From Sorghum bicolor (Eukaryota; Streptophyta; Magnoliopsida; Poales; Poaceae), in assembly GCF_000003195.3 (NCBI RefSeq), contig NC_012871.2:65773802-65837801 (forward strand): 64,000 nucleotides of DNA, read 5' to 3'. The notes beneath the pieces were generated by a model. That model saw only the letters and a list, made by a program, of their open reading frames with translations, searched no databases and was not told the origin of the DNA. A program made the position numbers and the translations under genes. Below, in pieces: positions 46,150 to 58,800 of this stretch. The stretch's first letter is position 1. The number at the start of each line of letters is the position of its first letter.

Positions 46150-49100
46150 TGCGACGATGGCGACGGAGCACAGCGGCTCAAGGGGAAGAGGGGGGACAGG
46201 CCGTGCCCACACGGGGCCCTAGGGTTAGTACTTGCTCGGTCTCTCACCTGCCATTGCACACCGGACAGGGTAATACTAACAAACTTTGCCCTTGGATGAT
46301 AACTTAGCCTTTAGATCAAGCATTAAAAGACGCCACCAACGTTTTCCAAGCACGTCATGAATTGTTCTGCGACTTTTAAATAAATCCAGCCTTAGCTTGC
46401 TTGTGTTGTGTGCGCGCATGGAGAATCCTTGAACACACCAGTTATATCGGGCTTGCTAGTGCTATGCATGAACGAACTCTATCCCAAGCTGATGATTCAC
46501 AAGAAACAGATCACACAAATGGGTTGACGATTTTTTTGAGGAAAAAAGAAGAATCTGCAATCACTGCTATATATGACCTGTACTGTATGGATACCCCACC
46601 GAATCCTACCTACGGAACCGACGAGCAATTCCTTTGTGAAAAAGCTCTGTAAAATTGACGGGTTCCAAACCAAACGCTTTAGCTTTTTGTTTGCCCTGCT
46701 GTGCAGGGTAACTGAAGCTGTGACACAAGTTTCTGCAGGTGCAGGGGGCGTGCGTAGCATCAGGTACGCGCCCCACCATGCACGATCAAAAGCTACAGTT
46801 TGGTGTGCCAGAAGGCTTTGCCACTCCCCCGTTTCCCACGGGAACGGGACGGGGGCTACTACCTATCAGTTGCTCCCTTACGCAAGGATTCCATCAACCA
46901 TTCCATCAGCCGGCCGCAAAACCACCTCGCGCCGGCCGGACACACGGCACGACGAGTCCCCATCCCCGTCCCCGGCAGTGTGGGGGGCGCCACGCGCCCG
47001 TGCCCATGCCCGCTCGTGCAGGTGCGCACACGGCTGCAGCCGGCCCCAGACGCCACCATGCCTCTCTGCCTTTGCGCACAAGGTGCTCAACCCAGCCCGG
47101 CCGGCCGGCCCCCCTCACAGCTTCCCATACGCTGCACCCATCGTCTACCGTAAAGAGAGATCTATCGGACGAGCGAGAGCACCGGCAGCGACTCCGGCAA
47201 GTGCATGGCGGGGCTCACTCATGACTCACCTTCGATCGCCTCGCCTGCCGACCACCAGTGAACATTTGGCCCGATCGACGTCGGCAGGAGCTCTGCCGCC
47301 AGGTTTCTTCCTCCCTAGGGGTAACTTTATTTGCTCGACGCGACGAGTGACGACTGACGAGGGAAGGAACAAAGAAACATGAGTTAGACAGGGTCTCGTG
47401 TCAGCCATACCCGTCCGTCGCCTTCCTCCCATCTGTAGTTACTAATTGACTTGCTGTAACCGGCAAGCCAGCCAACCAACCAAGCTTGGACACCCGCTGT
47501 TCCTGCGTCAAGTCAATATGTCCAGAATCAACATAAGATAGGACGGAACGGTGGTTAAAACTTAATTACACGATCAGATACGGGAGACTGTAGGAAACTA
47601 TTCTTGGGTTTCACTGTCAGCTATGATGTTCCATTGACGCATGAACAGGATAATGATGACTCACAGCACCAGAGCTTGAGAAATGCTGGTGATCCTAGAC
47701 CGTGAAAACTAATTAACAGAGCCACAGCTAGTACCTCCTAGTTACAAATGTGCAGGGATCCAGCTTGTTCTTATAATTATGCTCAATGAGGAACTAAGAA
47801 ATGAAACTCCTTGTATAGTTGTATCAAGAGTCTAGGACCACCATTATCGTATCAATGTTCAATGCATAGAAACAGAGAAGCGGCTACAACCCACTCCTGG
47901 ATAGACTAATGGGCTTGTCATGTCAACTAGGCTGAAAATGGTGTGATGTGGCTAAAATAGTGGTAGGTCGGCAATTCTACTTTGTGCCTATGTTGTACTA
48001 GCTTTTTCTTTTTTATTATCAGTACTAGCTTCTATATATATAAAAGCTGGAAGCTGCGAGGAAAAATAAAAGAACATGGTCACATATCAGCCACACTGTC
48101 GATTACCTTCCTCAGACCTGTAGTTACTAATTGACATCCTGTATCCTTGAGCCAACCACACTACCACAGGCCAGCTGGCCTCTGCTTATCTGCCAAGAAG
48201 ATGGTGAAAGGTTCAGGAGAAAGTAGGAGCTGGAAGATATTATTATTGAATGATATAAATACTCTTTCAGACAAGCTATTCCATAAAGGGCATCAGTCTA
48301 AGGCAAGGTCTGTGATGAATTCAAGAGACCGTTCATTGTAATGCAACTCAGGATTTGTTAGCATGCAAGGTCCAGCATGCAGGCTCATGAAGTTCAAAAG
48401 CATTTATCAACAATTTCCCACTGAATGAAACTCCTAGTCAATGGCTCAACATAGATTTTAGGAGGGAAGGTGGAGAAAAACTAACTGATGACCAGGAACA
48501 CAGTCAGCAACGATGTAGATGTCTGCAGATATATAACTCATTCTTCTAAGTTCTAACAAGGGCATGAATTGATCGTGTTCTGTAACAAAAGAAAAAAAAA
48601 GTCACTCAGTGTTATGTGCTTTGGAAAATTTAGATGAGAAGGCACTAAAGACATCATTGGCATGAAACCTCTTGATTTTTTATTGATGTGATTCAAGTTC
48701 TGGACAAATCTGCAGCTATATCTTGGTGAGTTATATAAGCTAGAAATCTTGAGTAAGCTGCAAGAAAAATGTAATACAGCACACTAGATGCAGAGCTAAT
48801 TGATTACATGAGCACCATATCCTTGTTAGTGGTTCTGCCCATCCTTACCAACACTATCTAATGTAGAGATGCATTTAAAGTGCAGACAGATTTACCAATC
48901 TACCAATAGACATAGTATGAACCGAAGTCTAACAAGGTTTATATTGCTTATTCATTTATTTGTCTATCTACCAGAGAATTTCTAAAATCAAGACATTCTT
49001 TTATAAGTTATGGACTTTCAGAACATACAAATGATGGTAAGTCAACGGGCATTTGCCATCTGTATGAAATGGAGTAATCATCCTCAAGATCATTGTTGAA

Positions 49101-50009
49101 GTTATATAGCAGGGCCAAGACGAATGTTGAAAACCTGCATTCCCATTGATGAAAAGGCTTGCTTGCTATTTGTGTAGACTGCCATTTCAGAGATTTTTTG
49201 GTTGATACTTCATAGAACTAATCATCGCACCAAAACATGAAATAGTCTTATTGTGCCATTTCTTATGTGGGCTTGGTCCTGCAAGCAGCATGGATGGTGC
49301 CATTCATTCCATCACCCTAGTTCATTCCTGAAAATATATACTATAGGCATTTTACATAGGGTAAACTTGGATATGTCAGATAGTTAAGATCAATGAATAA
49401 TGCTTTGAAACATCCATGTCAAATAGAGAGTTTCTTAAACATTATTTCCAGTACTCAGGAATAGCTGCTAGAGTCATGATAGCAAAGCTATACCATCTTT
49501 AAATGGTAACATAAGCAAACTGCGAGTCGCAAAGCGATCGAGGTACCCTTTTAAATATCTTATGGCATAGCTACAACATCACAATGCAAACTAACAAAGG
49601 TCCATGAGCACACAATATGATCAGCCAGAACATGAAAATCATAAGGTGGAAATCTGATTACGTTTTCCTGTGTGTGTGCGAGCATGTGTGTGCTTGGACC
49701 AGAAAATAAACACACCAGCTTAACAAAAACAAAATGAAAAGGGTAACTTACTTTTTCAGTACTGATGGTGCTAAAAATGAGATTATTCTAGGTGGTAGGT
49801 CGATTCCATCCTGTCTGACTTGTACTACAAGATTCAAAGACCAAGACAAGAAATGTATGTTTACTGTTTGATTCCCTGAACCCCACATCTATGTCGACTG
49901 CATATAATAATGCCAATAAGCAACCAATAATGTTATCTTATTTCATTGATCACACCACAAGAATTGTACTAGATCACAGGTGTCATCATGTAACCAATAT
50001 TGCAAGATA
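46150..50009. other. long intergenic region, no gene recognised
   Basis: GC-rich to about 47400 (MYB upstream region), then AT-rich. A diverged direct repeat of about 90 bp is visible near 47390-47490 and 48065-48160, sharing CTGTAGTTACTAATTGAC. Open frames here have no recognisable domains. Confidence 0.45.
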
Positions 50010-50238
50010 CTTCCTCTATTGCAAAATGTAGATTGTTTTAATTCTGACATGCTTAGAGAAAAATGCACCAATATACAATATAAAATTAGTTTTGTTAAAT
50101 CCACCATGGAATATGTATTGATAATGCATTTGTTTGGTATTTTAGATGTTAATGTATTTTCCTATAAACCTAGTCAAAGCTAGAGAAGTTTGACTTAGGA
50201 CAAAATTAAAATGGCCTGCATTTTGGAACGACAGGAGT
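50010..50238. mobile_element. Stowaway-like MITE
   Basis: Left ACTTCCTCTATTGCAAAATG and right CATTTTGGAACGACAGGAG are imperfect inverted repeats. GTTTGACTTAGGACAAAATT near the right end is the standard subterminal motif of this family. Confidence 0.6.
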
Positions 50239-51989
50239 TTTATCTGAGCATAAACTCATATAAGCCACCAACTAGAAAGTTCTGGGAACCTCATATGTAA
50301 ATGGTATTGTGGAGCTCTAAAATGATAGGAAACATCTCATAATACCTATTACTATTTATTGTTTCCGCTCTTACCGACAAGCGTAACAAGATTACAGTGA
50401 GAGGTTTATAGCTATGCAACGACTTTTTCAAAAGTTTCAAGTTAACATCAAACCTAATGGTTCCAGCCCATTCTGTGGAGATGACTACCTTTTGAAAAGA
50501 CCACCAGATTAGAAATTTTGGACGAATGTAATTGTCCAGTGTTTCCATCTTCAAATTCTATTGACCAAATTCAATGAAGAACAACCTGGATTACCAACCT
50601 TCCAGCTAGAAACCGTGTAGCCCAATGCGATTAGATAACGAGACTATGAGAGCATATTTGATTATGTAGGGTAAGCAAACCAATATTCATTCCCTTTCAT
50701 TAGCTTATTTGCATCTTCCACAGTAAGGCACCCCCCAAAATTAATCACAGTACTTGACTGGATTGATAGAAAATGTCGATTAGGAAAGACATTAAAAAAA
50801 TGTCGATTAGGAAAACATTATTTGCCAGACAGACAGGGGCAGATTCTATAAGAATAGCTCAATGATTCAATATAGCTTGCTCAATTAAATTTCATGATGA
50901 ATCTATAGCAACAGCAACATAACTCAGGTTGATGCGTGCCCCTCACACTTTCATTGGCTTTGTTCTGGAAGTTGACATGTGTGGCTCGACATAGATCCCA
51001 AAGAATGTGAGACTGCCGAAGGATCAGGATACCTCAAACTCAGTGTCAACACACTAGATTTTGTACCGAGAAATTATTGGTATGATTGGCAAAACTCGAG
51101 AGGAAGCATGACTTGCATCCTACAGCTAGTTCAAAAGGATATGATGTGTGCTTTATAAGGGAAAAACACAGCAGGAGAACTGCTGGGAGTATTTGACAAG
51201 AATAATTGAATGTCCTGTTGAATTGATGCTAGAGAAAGTAGAAACTGAGACAAGGTATCCATGTCGTATCGTAAGACAGCTATGCGTCAGCCAAATTGCA
51301 GTGAAGGGGAAGTTGCTTTGCTTGCATGAGAGGGCGACAGGGTCGGATGATTCGTGCTACGGAGCGAAACCGAGAGCACGGCGAAAGTGGGTCAGGATGA
51401 CCAGGTGAGGACCTCACAACCGAGTATTCCCTGGCCACGAGCAGCCGTCACGCGGCCCGCGGCTGCCCCCTGAAGGGGGCGACACGGAGACGGACGCAAC
51501 AGCAAACTGAAAGCCGCCCACATTTCGATCGCGATCGCGGATTGGGCACAGTGCCGTGCAAATTCTATCGGATTTGGCGCTTTGGTCCACTTGTGTTTCG
51601 AATTGAAAACTCCGAGCGAAGAGCATCGTCGGCTTTTCAGTTTGTGGGGTTGCAAGGGAGAAGGGGGGGCTGCGACGCGAAGGTAGGGGAAAGGGGTTTT
51701 GCGGGTACCTGCCGCTGGCGCGTTGCTTCTGGGAACCCTCCACCGTCCATGGACTGCGGTGGGAATGGGGGAGGAGGGTGGGGGACCTGACGGCGGCGTA
51801 CATTCCCTCCCTCGCCGTCGACCGTCGTCGCTTGGTCGCGATCGCGCAGGAAAGTCCCGCGAGACGACGCTCCCGCGACGCGTTGGCGCGATAGATCTGG
51901 TGAGTGAGTGGTAGACTACTAGACTGGCAGTCTAGCAGAGAGGCGAGCACGGGGAGCAGCGGCGCAAACCGGTGGGAACGAACGGCCGA
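50239..51989. other. intergenic, GC-rich island at 51.4-51.98 kb
   Basis: AT-rich until about 51240, then a GC- and CpG-rich block (GATCGCGATCGCGG near 51528) with no domain-bearing frame. It looks like a promoter or 5' leader, but no gene follows on either strand. Confidence 0.4.
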
Positions 51990-52232
51990 GGCCTTGTTTA
52001 GTTCACCCTGAAAACCAAAAAGTTTTCAAGATTCCCCGTCACATCGAATCTTGTGACACATGCATGAAACATTAAATATAGACAAAAACAAAAACTAATT
52101 ACACAGTTTAGCTGTAAATTACGAGACGAATCTTTTGATCCTAGTTAGTCTATGATTGGATAATATTTATCACAAACAAACGAAAGTGCTACAGTACCGA
52201 AAATTTTTCACTTTTCGGAACTAAACGAGGCC
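51990..52232. mobile_element. Tourist MITE with CGA duplication
   Basis: GGCCTTGTTTAGTTC and GGAACTAAACGAGGCC form the ends. CGA flanks both sides (51987-51989 and 52233-52235), in place of the TTA/TAA seen at other copies. It is 243 bp, like the copy at 15200. Confidence 0.85.
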
Positions 52233-52295
52233 CGAGTGTCAGACCAGTGCTCGTGCTCATCGCCGATACGGCGGCGAGAGACCGGTAGTTCAGTG

Positions 52296-52365
52296 CGGCG
52301 GGCGTGGGCCATGTAGGCCACTCGCCCACTCGGCGGGCGTGGGCCATGTGGGCCACTCGCCCACT
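52296..52365. repeat. 35-bp tandem repeat, two copies
   Basis: The unit CGGCGGGCGTGGGCCATGT... occurs twice head to tail, with one base change (TAGGCC versus TGGGCC). It lies between two Tourist copies. Confidence 0.85.
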
Positions 52366-52412
52366 CCTCGCCGAGCAACTGCAGCAGGGTGCTACTAAGT
52401 CCCAATAGCTAA

Positions 52413-52762
52413 GGCCTGATCGCTGATAAAAACTTTTTGGGTAAACTTTTTGGGTGTCATCGAATGTGTCGGAAGGATGTCGAGAGAGATTTTTAAAAAT
52501 GAATAAAAAAACAAATTACATAGCTCGTCAGGAAACTGCAAGACAAATCTATTAAGCATAATTAATCTGTCATTAGCACATGTGGATTACTGTAGCACTT
52601 AAGGCTAATCATGGAGTAACTAGGCTTAAAAGATTCGTCTCGCGATTTTCAACCAAACTGTGTAATTAGTTTATTTTTTTATGTACATTTAATGTTCCGT
52701 GCATGTGTCCAAAGATTCGATGAGATGGATGAAAAAATTTTAGGGGCAAACTAAACAGGGCC
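52413..52762. mobile_element. Tourist MITE, longer variant
   Basis: The right end CAAACTAAACAGGGCC fits the family; the left end starts GGCCTGATCGCTG. TAA flanks both sides (52410-52412 and 52763-52765). At 350 bp it is about 100 bp longer than the standard copies and carries two AAACTTTTTGGGT strings at the left. Confidence 0.75.
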
Positions 52763-53007
52763 TAAACATGGTGCCCAGGCCCCTACTTTAGACCCTATAT
52801 TTAGTTGGACACCCATATTTCTTCCCCAGACCTCATTCCTGTTGGCCTAACAGGACAGCCCCATCCTTCATCGCGTCTTCTAGCCCCAGTGCACGCTCCC
52901 TCTCTTCCCTTGTATGTGTATGACACCCTATGGTAACGGCTCGATGCTCTAATTATGTCCCTGTTAAAAAAAGAAAAAGGAAGAAAAATACAATAACGAG
53001 TGGGTCC

Positions 53008-53948
53008 TTTTTTTGAAATGCTTGTCTTTCATTACCATTAGCCGACCGAGGCCTCAGAAAGTACCAGCTCGAGCACACATGCAGGAGTTACATGCCACAT
53101 CTCCCGTGTGATGAGTGCTCAAAACTTGCTTAGCTAAGACGTGTTACTTTATTACAAGATCTATGAACATAAGTAAAAGAGAAATCATGAAAGACAAGCC
53201 TGAGATCATCAATCTCTTTTAACACCGGGTCAACAATGAAACGCTAGACATCGTTGTTCTTCCACAAGTTGACAAGCTCCAAACAATCAGTTTCCAGCCA
53301 TACCTGTTGTATACCTTATTGCTTCGCCAGTTGTAACCTATCTCGGCACGCTAATGCTTCCATCAAACAAGCATCAAAACCACGCTCGTACCAGCGTGCT
53401 TGTGCAGCATGGAAAGATCCTCTATGATATCGAATTACACTAGCTGTCGCCCCACTGTGCTTGTTCTCATAGAAAGCGGCATCAGAGTTGATTTTAAACC
53501 ATCCTTGACTTGGGGCCAGCCATTTCGATGGAGCCTCGTTAGGCGCTCGCTGCTGCACCAGATAATTGATTTGCCACAGATCATAAGTTGTGTCCCGTGC
53601 CCAAGTAATAGCTTGTTGAATGCTCATCGATAATTCCCCATGTCTCCTCTTGTTTCGCATCATCCACAAGGTCCACATCCCGCAAAGTATCACCGTTGTG
53701 TCCTGGCGAGAGCAAATGCCTCAAATTAGATCAGAAGCCCAGTTTGCAGTATTCAGACTTGAGATCTTAACACCAATTCACACTCGCACTTGATGCCAAA
53801 ATTCTCTAGCGTGCAGTATAATAAGACATGAGCGATGGACTCCTTCGGCGAACCACACACTTCACAAAAAGCTATCACCTCAATGTGTCTTTTCTAGAGG
53901 ATGTCTTGCTGGCAAAAATTCATAGACTACACACCACCAAAAAATTTG
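53008..53948 (-). pseudogene. LINE tail, same family as 3810-6334
   Basis: This minus-strand fragment encodes part of the linker and RNase H domain (CGMWTLWMMRNKRRHGE; WFKINSDAAF; MEALACRDRLQLAK), with clear similarity to the larger copy (CGMWALWMMRNKRRHGE; MEAIACRDAL). Its 3' end shares the layout T-run, GAAATGCTTG, CTTTCATTACC. ACGAGTGGGTCC flanks both sides (52996-53007 and 53949-53960). Stops and small indels break the frame, so it is older than the first copy. Confidence 0.85.
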
Positions 53949-54106
53949 ACGAGTGGGTCCCTTCTGTCATTCTCTCTATAATAGGTTTGGAGGCCCAAAT
54001 TTGGGTGCTACTGTTGGAGTTAAAACAAAAAAAGTTGAGCCCCAAGAAGTAGTGGGCCAAATTAAAAGTAGGGGCCTAGTTTTGGAGGCTACTGCTAGAA
54101 TTGCTC

Positions 54107-54338
54107 AGGGGTGTTTCGTTTGGGTTGTTAAAGTTTAACAGGTACTGTAACATTTTTTCTTTATTTGACAATTATTGTCCAATCATGAACTAATTAGGCT
54201 TAAAAGATTCATCTCACAAATTACTTTTTAACTGTGTTTTTAATTTAGTAAATAATCTATATTTATCACTATATGCATATGTCCAAACATTCGATGTGAC
54301 GGACGATAAAGTTTACCAAAGGCAACCAAACGAGGCCT
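54107..54338. mobile_element. eroded Tourist MITE
   Basis: The ends are GTGTTTCGTTTGGGTTG and CAACCAAACGAGGCC. The core (ATTGTCCAATCATGAACTAA; AAAAGATTCATCTCACAAAT) is the family core read in reverse. Confidence 0.6.
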
Positions 54339-54940
54339 AAAACGCTAGGATTCATGTGATAAACTCTGTCGCTATCACATCAAATGTTTATATACATATA
54401 TAAAATATCAACATAAATTATTTACAAAATTAAAAATATAACTAGAAAATAATCTATAAGATATTTTTAAATCTAATTAATTCATAATTAGATACAAATT
54501 GCTATAGTTATCAATGTACTATTGTACTATAATACTTATTAAACTTAAGTTCCTTCAACCAAACATCCCATTGACCACTCGTCGATAAGAAAAAAAAAAG
54601 TTCATCTATGTAGCGGGGAAATCAACGTTTTGAAACTTTCATCGAAAAAAAAAGATAAAACGTTTTAAAAATCAAGATAACGAAATCAATAGAAAATGAT
54701 TTGGCTTTTGGTGACAACCTAGAGCAACTTTGAGAAGACAATTCCGAACAACATATGTTCTGTAGCATTACCGTATGACAAAACATTCTTGTAGTTGTAG
54801 GGACGTTTAGCAAGTTTTCTCCTTTCATTCACAATAACAAATAATGAACCAGGTATTCCACTATTCCGTATTCCCACTTTTAGCTGGCTTGCTCTCCCCT
54901 TCCGTGCCTACGCCTACTGCCTCGTACATCCTTTATATAT

Positions 54941-55148
54941 TAGTCTCCCAATTTCAAACTATAAGACATTCCAAGAATTTTGAAGAGTTAAAATATCTCA
55001 AAATTGACCAAAATTATATAATTATACTATCATAGATTCTTTATTATGTCATAAATCTTTGTAATTCTCTCTAAAATTTTGATCAAACTTGAAATGTTTT
55101 GACTCTTCAAGATTCTTGCAATGTCTTATAATTTAAAACGGAAGGAGT
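54941..55148. mobile_element. Stowaway-like MITE
   Basis: CAAACTATAAGACATTCCAA on the left pairs with TTGCAATGTCTTATAATTT on the right, and CTTCAAGATT/AATTTTGAAG-like strings pair internally. The right end reads AACGGAAGGAG. Confidence 0.65.
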
Positions 55149-55898
55149 GCATCAAAATCATGTCTACCGTGCAAGGAGCCAACTCTTTATTCATCTACCT
55201 TGACGTGCAAAGGATTAAGAGAACACAAAGACACATTAGAGGAACTCGAGCAGTAGAACACAAAGACACATAGTTCCTCTAGCAGAGCCCCTACTTGAAT
55301 ACCGGAGAGGGGGCACCTCCGCCTCCGGCCACGAGTTCCTGCACCTCTTGACTGTACGCGCTCCTTCCCCTCAGCCAGCACAGCACTGAGACTCCCCCGG
55401 CCCATGGCGACTCCCAGGTGCGGCTCGCCCGGCCGTGGCGACTCACCGATGCAGCGCCCCTCCTCGTCGTCTCTAATTTTAGGGCTCCTGCTGAAATATA
55501 AACTGAAAACAGGATGCTTAAAAGTTGGGAGAGCCCCCAAACAAAAAGTAGGGACCTGTTTAGGGGCCACTGCTGAAGTTGCTCTTATACCGAGAGGCGA
55601 GAGAAAGCCAACGGCCCCGTCGTATTGCCAAATTCATCACAAATGAAACACACCACATCAAATTCTCGCTTGTCAGCCTAGAACTATCCTAACTTCCTAA
55701 GTGCAAAAAATTTTGGTAACGAGACATGGACGGCCCTTAGAGAAAACGTGGGAGCAGGTAAAATAGCCTAGTGCCTACAGGTGCCATTGGATGAGCGTAT
55801 GTACAAGCAAAACTCTGAACCTCGCCCTGCTCCCTATTTACCAAGGGATCTGTCCAAACTAGTCGCTGGCCAACTGTGGGCGGTGGCCAATGTCTCAG
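55149..55898. other. 3' flank of RFC1, GC-rich patch
   Basis: A GC-rich stretch at 55300-55470 has no recognisable domain. The part just before 55899 should be the RFC1 3' UTR. Confidence 0.4.
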
Positions 55899-58800
55899 TT
55901 ACCTCTTCCTCTTCCCAGCCGAGCCTCCCGCAGCGGCCTTCCCACTGGACCCAGTCGCTCTTGATCTGGCGGCAGGCGCCTTCTTCCCACTAGAGCCATT
56001 CCCATTGCTCTTCAGGTCAAGCTGGACTTGAATTCCTGGAAGCAGATGAGGTTACCAAAAAGTTAAACACAGCGAATTCAGAGGGATGGATGGATAGGCT
56101 CCTAGCAAATGCCCAACAAGTATGAGGACCTTTCTTCTTGTCACTTTGCAGGTCCAGCTTCGGCGTAGAATCGGCAGGCACAAGTTCATCTGAAGGAAGA
56201 AAAAAGAAGTGATTAGAAAGCAAGTCATATGAAAAGTATATTTCTTTTTGGATGCAACTTCGAATAGCATCCGACTGACTAAAAACGCTTTACCAACTGT
56301 GTTAATTGATGCAGCTTCCATTGGCATCGAACTGACTAAAAACTTTGAATAGAACTGGCTATATCATATGTTGGCCTTGTTTAGTTGGTGAAAAAATTTG
56401 GGTTTGGCTACTGTAGCATTTTCGTTTGTATTTGACAATTATTGTTCAATCATGGACTAATTAGACTCAAAAGATTCGTCTCGCAAATTACAGGCATGTG
56501 TCTAAAGACTCGATGTGACGGTGAATCTTGAAAAAAATTGGCATTTTGGGGTGAACTAAACAAGGCATAGTATGGCAGTGTCTTAATGTCAGAAGTACAT
56601 GTATTATTTATTTCTAGCATTAACCGGTGTATAGTTAGGTGTAGCTATATCACAAGTTCATGTTTCTATGATCTTGATTTGTATTTGCTTGAATGATGCT
56701 ACAAATCTCCATAAAAATGAGTAATTTCACAATTGCATTAAATGAAGACAGGGTGGCACCACAAAGTTGCCTCAAAACAGATTCATTTTATCCAAATGCC
56801 TGACACATTAGTCAAACAAACAGGCATCTACCTGATTTTTTTCTGTTTGTTAAATGGGGAAGGAACACGCACCATTATTTTCAGTATCAGAAGAATCATC
56901 TTCGTCATCTTCAGCTGATGCGAGTCCATTTTCTTCAGGCACGCTCTCTTCTAGTGGCTCCAAGATTGCCGCCACTCGTTTCTTTAAAGGCTTTTTCATG
57001 CCTGGAATATTGATTAGATCTGCTGCTCGAACAACACGAGAACTACTTCCTTGTTTGTATGCCTTTGTCAAGGCACTTTTAACAGCAGGTTGAATCCCAT
57101 CCATGGGACTTGGATGACCCTACATTATAAAATAAAATTTATTCAGATCCACAATGACAGGGAATGAAGACAAAGGTAAACTATGAAAAACAAGTTTACT
57201 CAGCTAGCGACACGACCGCATAAATGCTTCCAACATGTTAATTCAAGAAATGCATTTACCTAAAAGTTCTCTAAAATATTTGTTGTATTTCAAAGTCACT
57301 ATAGTTTTGTATCCAATATCCATAAATCACATGATTGCAGATTTCTAGGATATGTTCCATTACATATTTTATGGTTGACATGACGTTGCGACAATGCAAG
57401 CAAATTGCACAGTTGAACACAATAGCTGAAGTGCTGAACAGGCTACTGCCTGGACACACCACTCAAAACAATTATGAATGATAATAGTCATTGACACAAT
57501 GGACCATGCAAAATTACCAGCCAAATACCTGCCAAAGTGAAAATTCTGAACGCAAACGCAAATGCAAAAATAATCTGTGACCATTCAAGGATGATCAAGT
57601 GAAAACAACATTAGACAGAACAACAGCATATTACCAACCTTAAATTTGGATACTTCCACAATCGTGTCAAAGTCTTCCTGGCTTAAAGAGTATGTATCCA
57701 TAAACTCTACCACCTTTTGAACGGCTTCATCCTGGATGAATTGAAATATAAAATTTCCAGCAGATTGCTCAAATAAAATATTTCTACAAGGGAAATTGTA
57801 TTTGATATTACTGTATTACAAAATAAGAGCTACAAATGCTAGTTACTGACTAAGCAATTCAGCAACTCCATGTCATGGTAGGTTACTAATCAATTCAGCC
57901 ACAGAACTTCAGACAAAAGACCAAAAAAAAACAGAAAAAGAAAAAGAAAAAGAATAATAGCTTCTAAGCTATGCATTTCAGAGTTCAGATGATATGTGGT
58001 AGGGTGCTTGGAGCCTTAGACGACTGCAGAAGTTGGCATAGAACACTACTTCTACAGTCTTAATTTCTTATGTCTGCAGTTCTGTCATCTGTGGGAATTC
58101 TTGAAGCAAAAGTTAATTTCATCATTCATCAGTTGGCATCTCTATTTTCAAGACTACTGGAAAACAGCAAAGTTTGGGGCCAATTCCAAACACCTAATAA
58201 AGAACTGGCGATTACTATCATCATGAGACCAACAATGATCAATAAATGGAAACATGGAGTTCATTCATGAGTAAAAGATGGAAAAATAACCTTTGGCATT
58301 TTTTTCAGTGGATCAGTCAGCTCTCTCAAGATAAGAGTAAGATAATCCAACCTCAATGCCTCCCTGCATTTCTCAAGAATTATAAAACTTATGACCCACA
58401 ATAAACAATCACTTAAGCCTGGACATCATTCAACTATTCAAAGTTGTAACAACAGGAGAAAGAAAAAAAAAATACATGCACAAAATTTGTCAGTTCTAAC
58501 ACACCAAAAGTACACAAACCAATGGCTTATTTCTTCAGTTCTTATAGTTCAGAATAGAAAAATATTTTATCTTCAAGATCTGAACGAGGCATGTTAACTA
58601 ATGAATTGGTTGCTAGCAACTTAAGAGTTGGAAGCTGGGTTTAATGGGTAGCAAGCAACTAAAAATTAGCTATCAATTCTGATCTCTGTAATGGGTACCC
58701 ATTTACAAGCCAATTATATCAGAAAAGGAGCACCATACATCGAGCAATTTAGATTTGGTTACTAGCTGAACAAAATTCCATGAAAAAAATCAGAGCATAA

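Noticed and set aside
46573..47382. 269-codon open frame upstream of the MYB gene
   Set aside because: Biased, GC-driven composition (Arg, Pro, Ser), no domain, and overlaps other open frames of similar length. It lies in promoter-type DNA.
51414..51950. 178-codon minus-strand open frame
   Set aside because: Falls in a GC-rich block; no domain or splice context.
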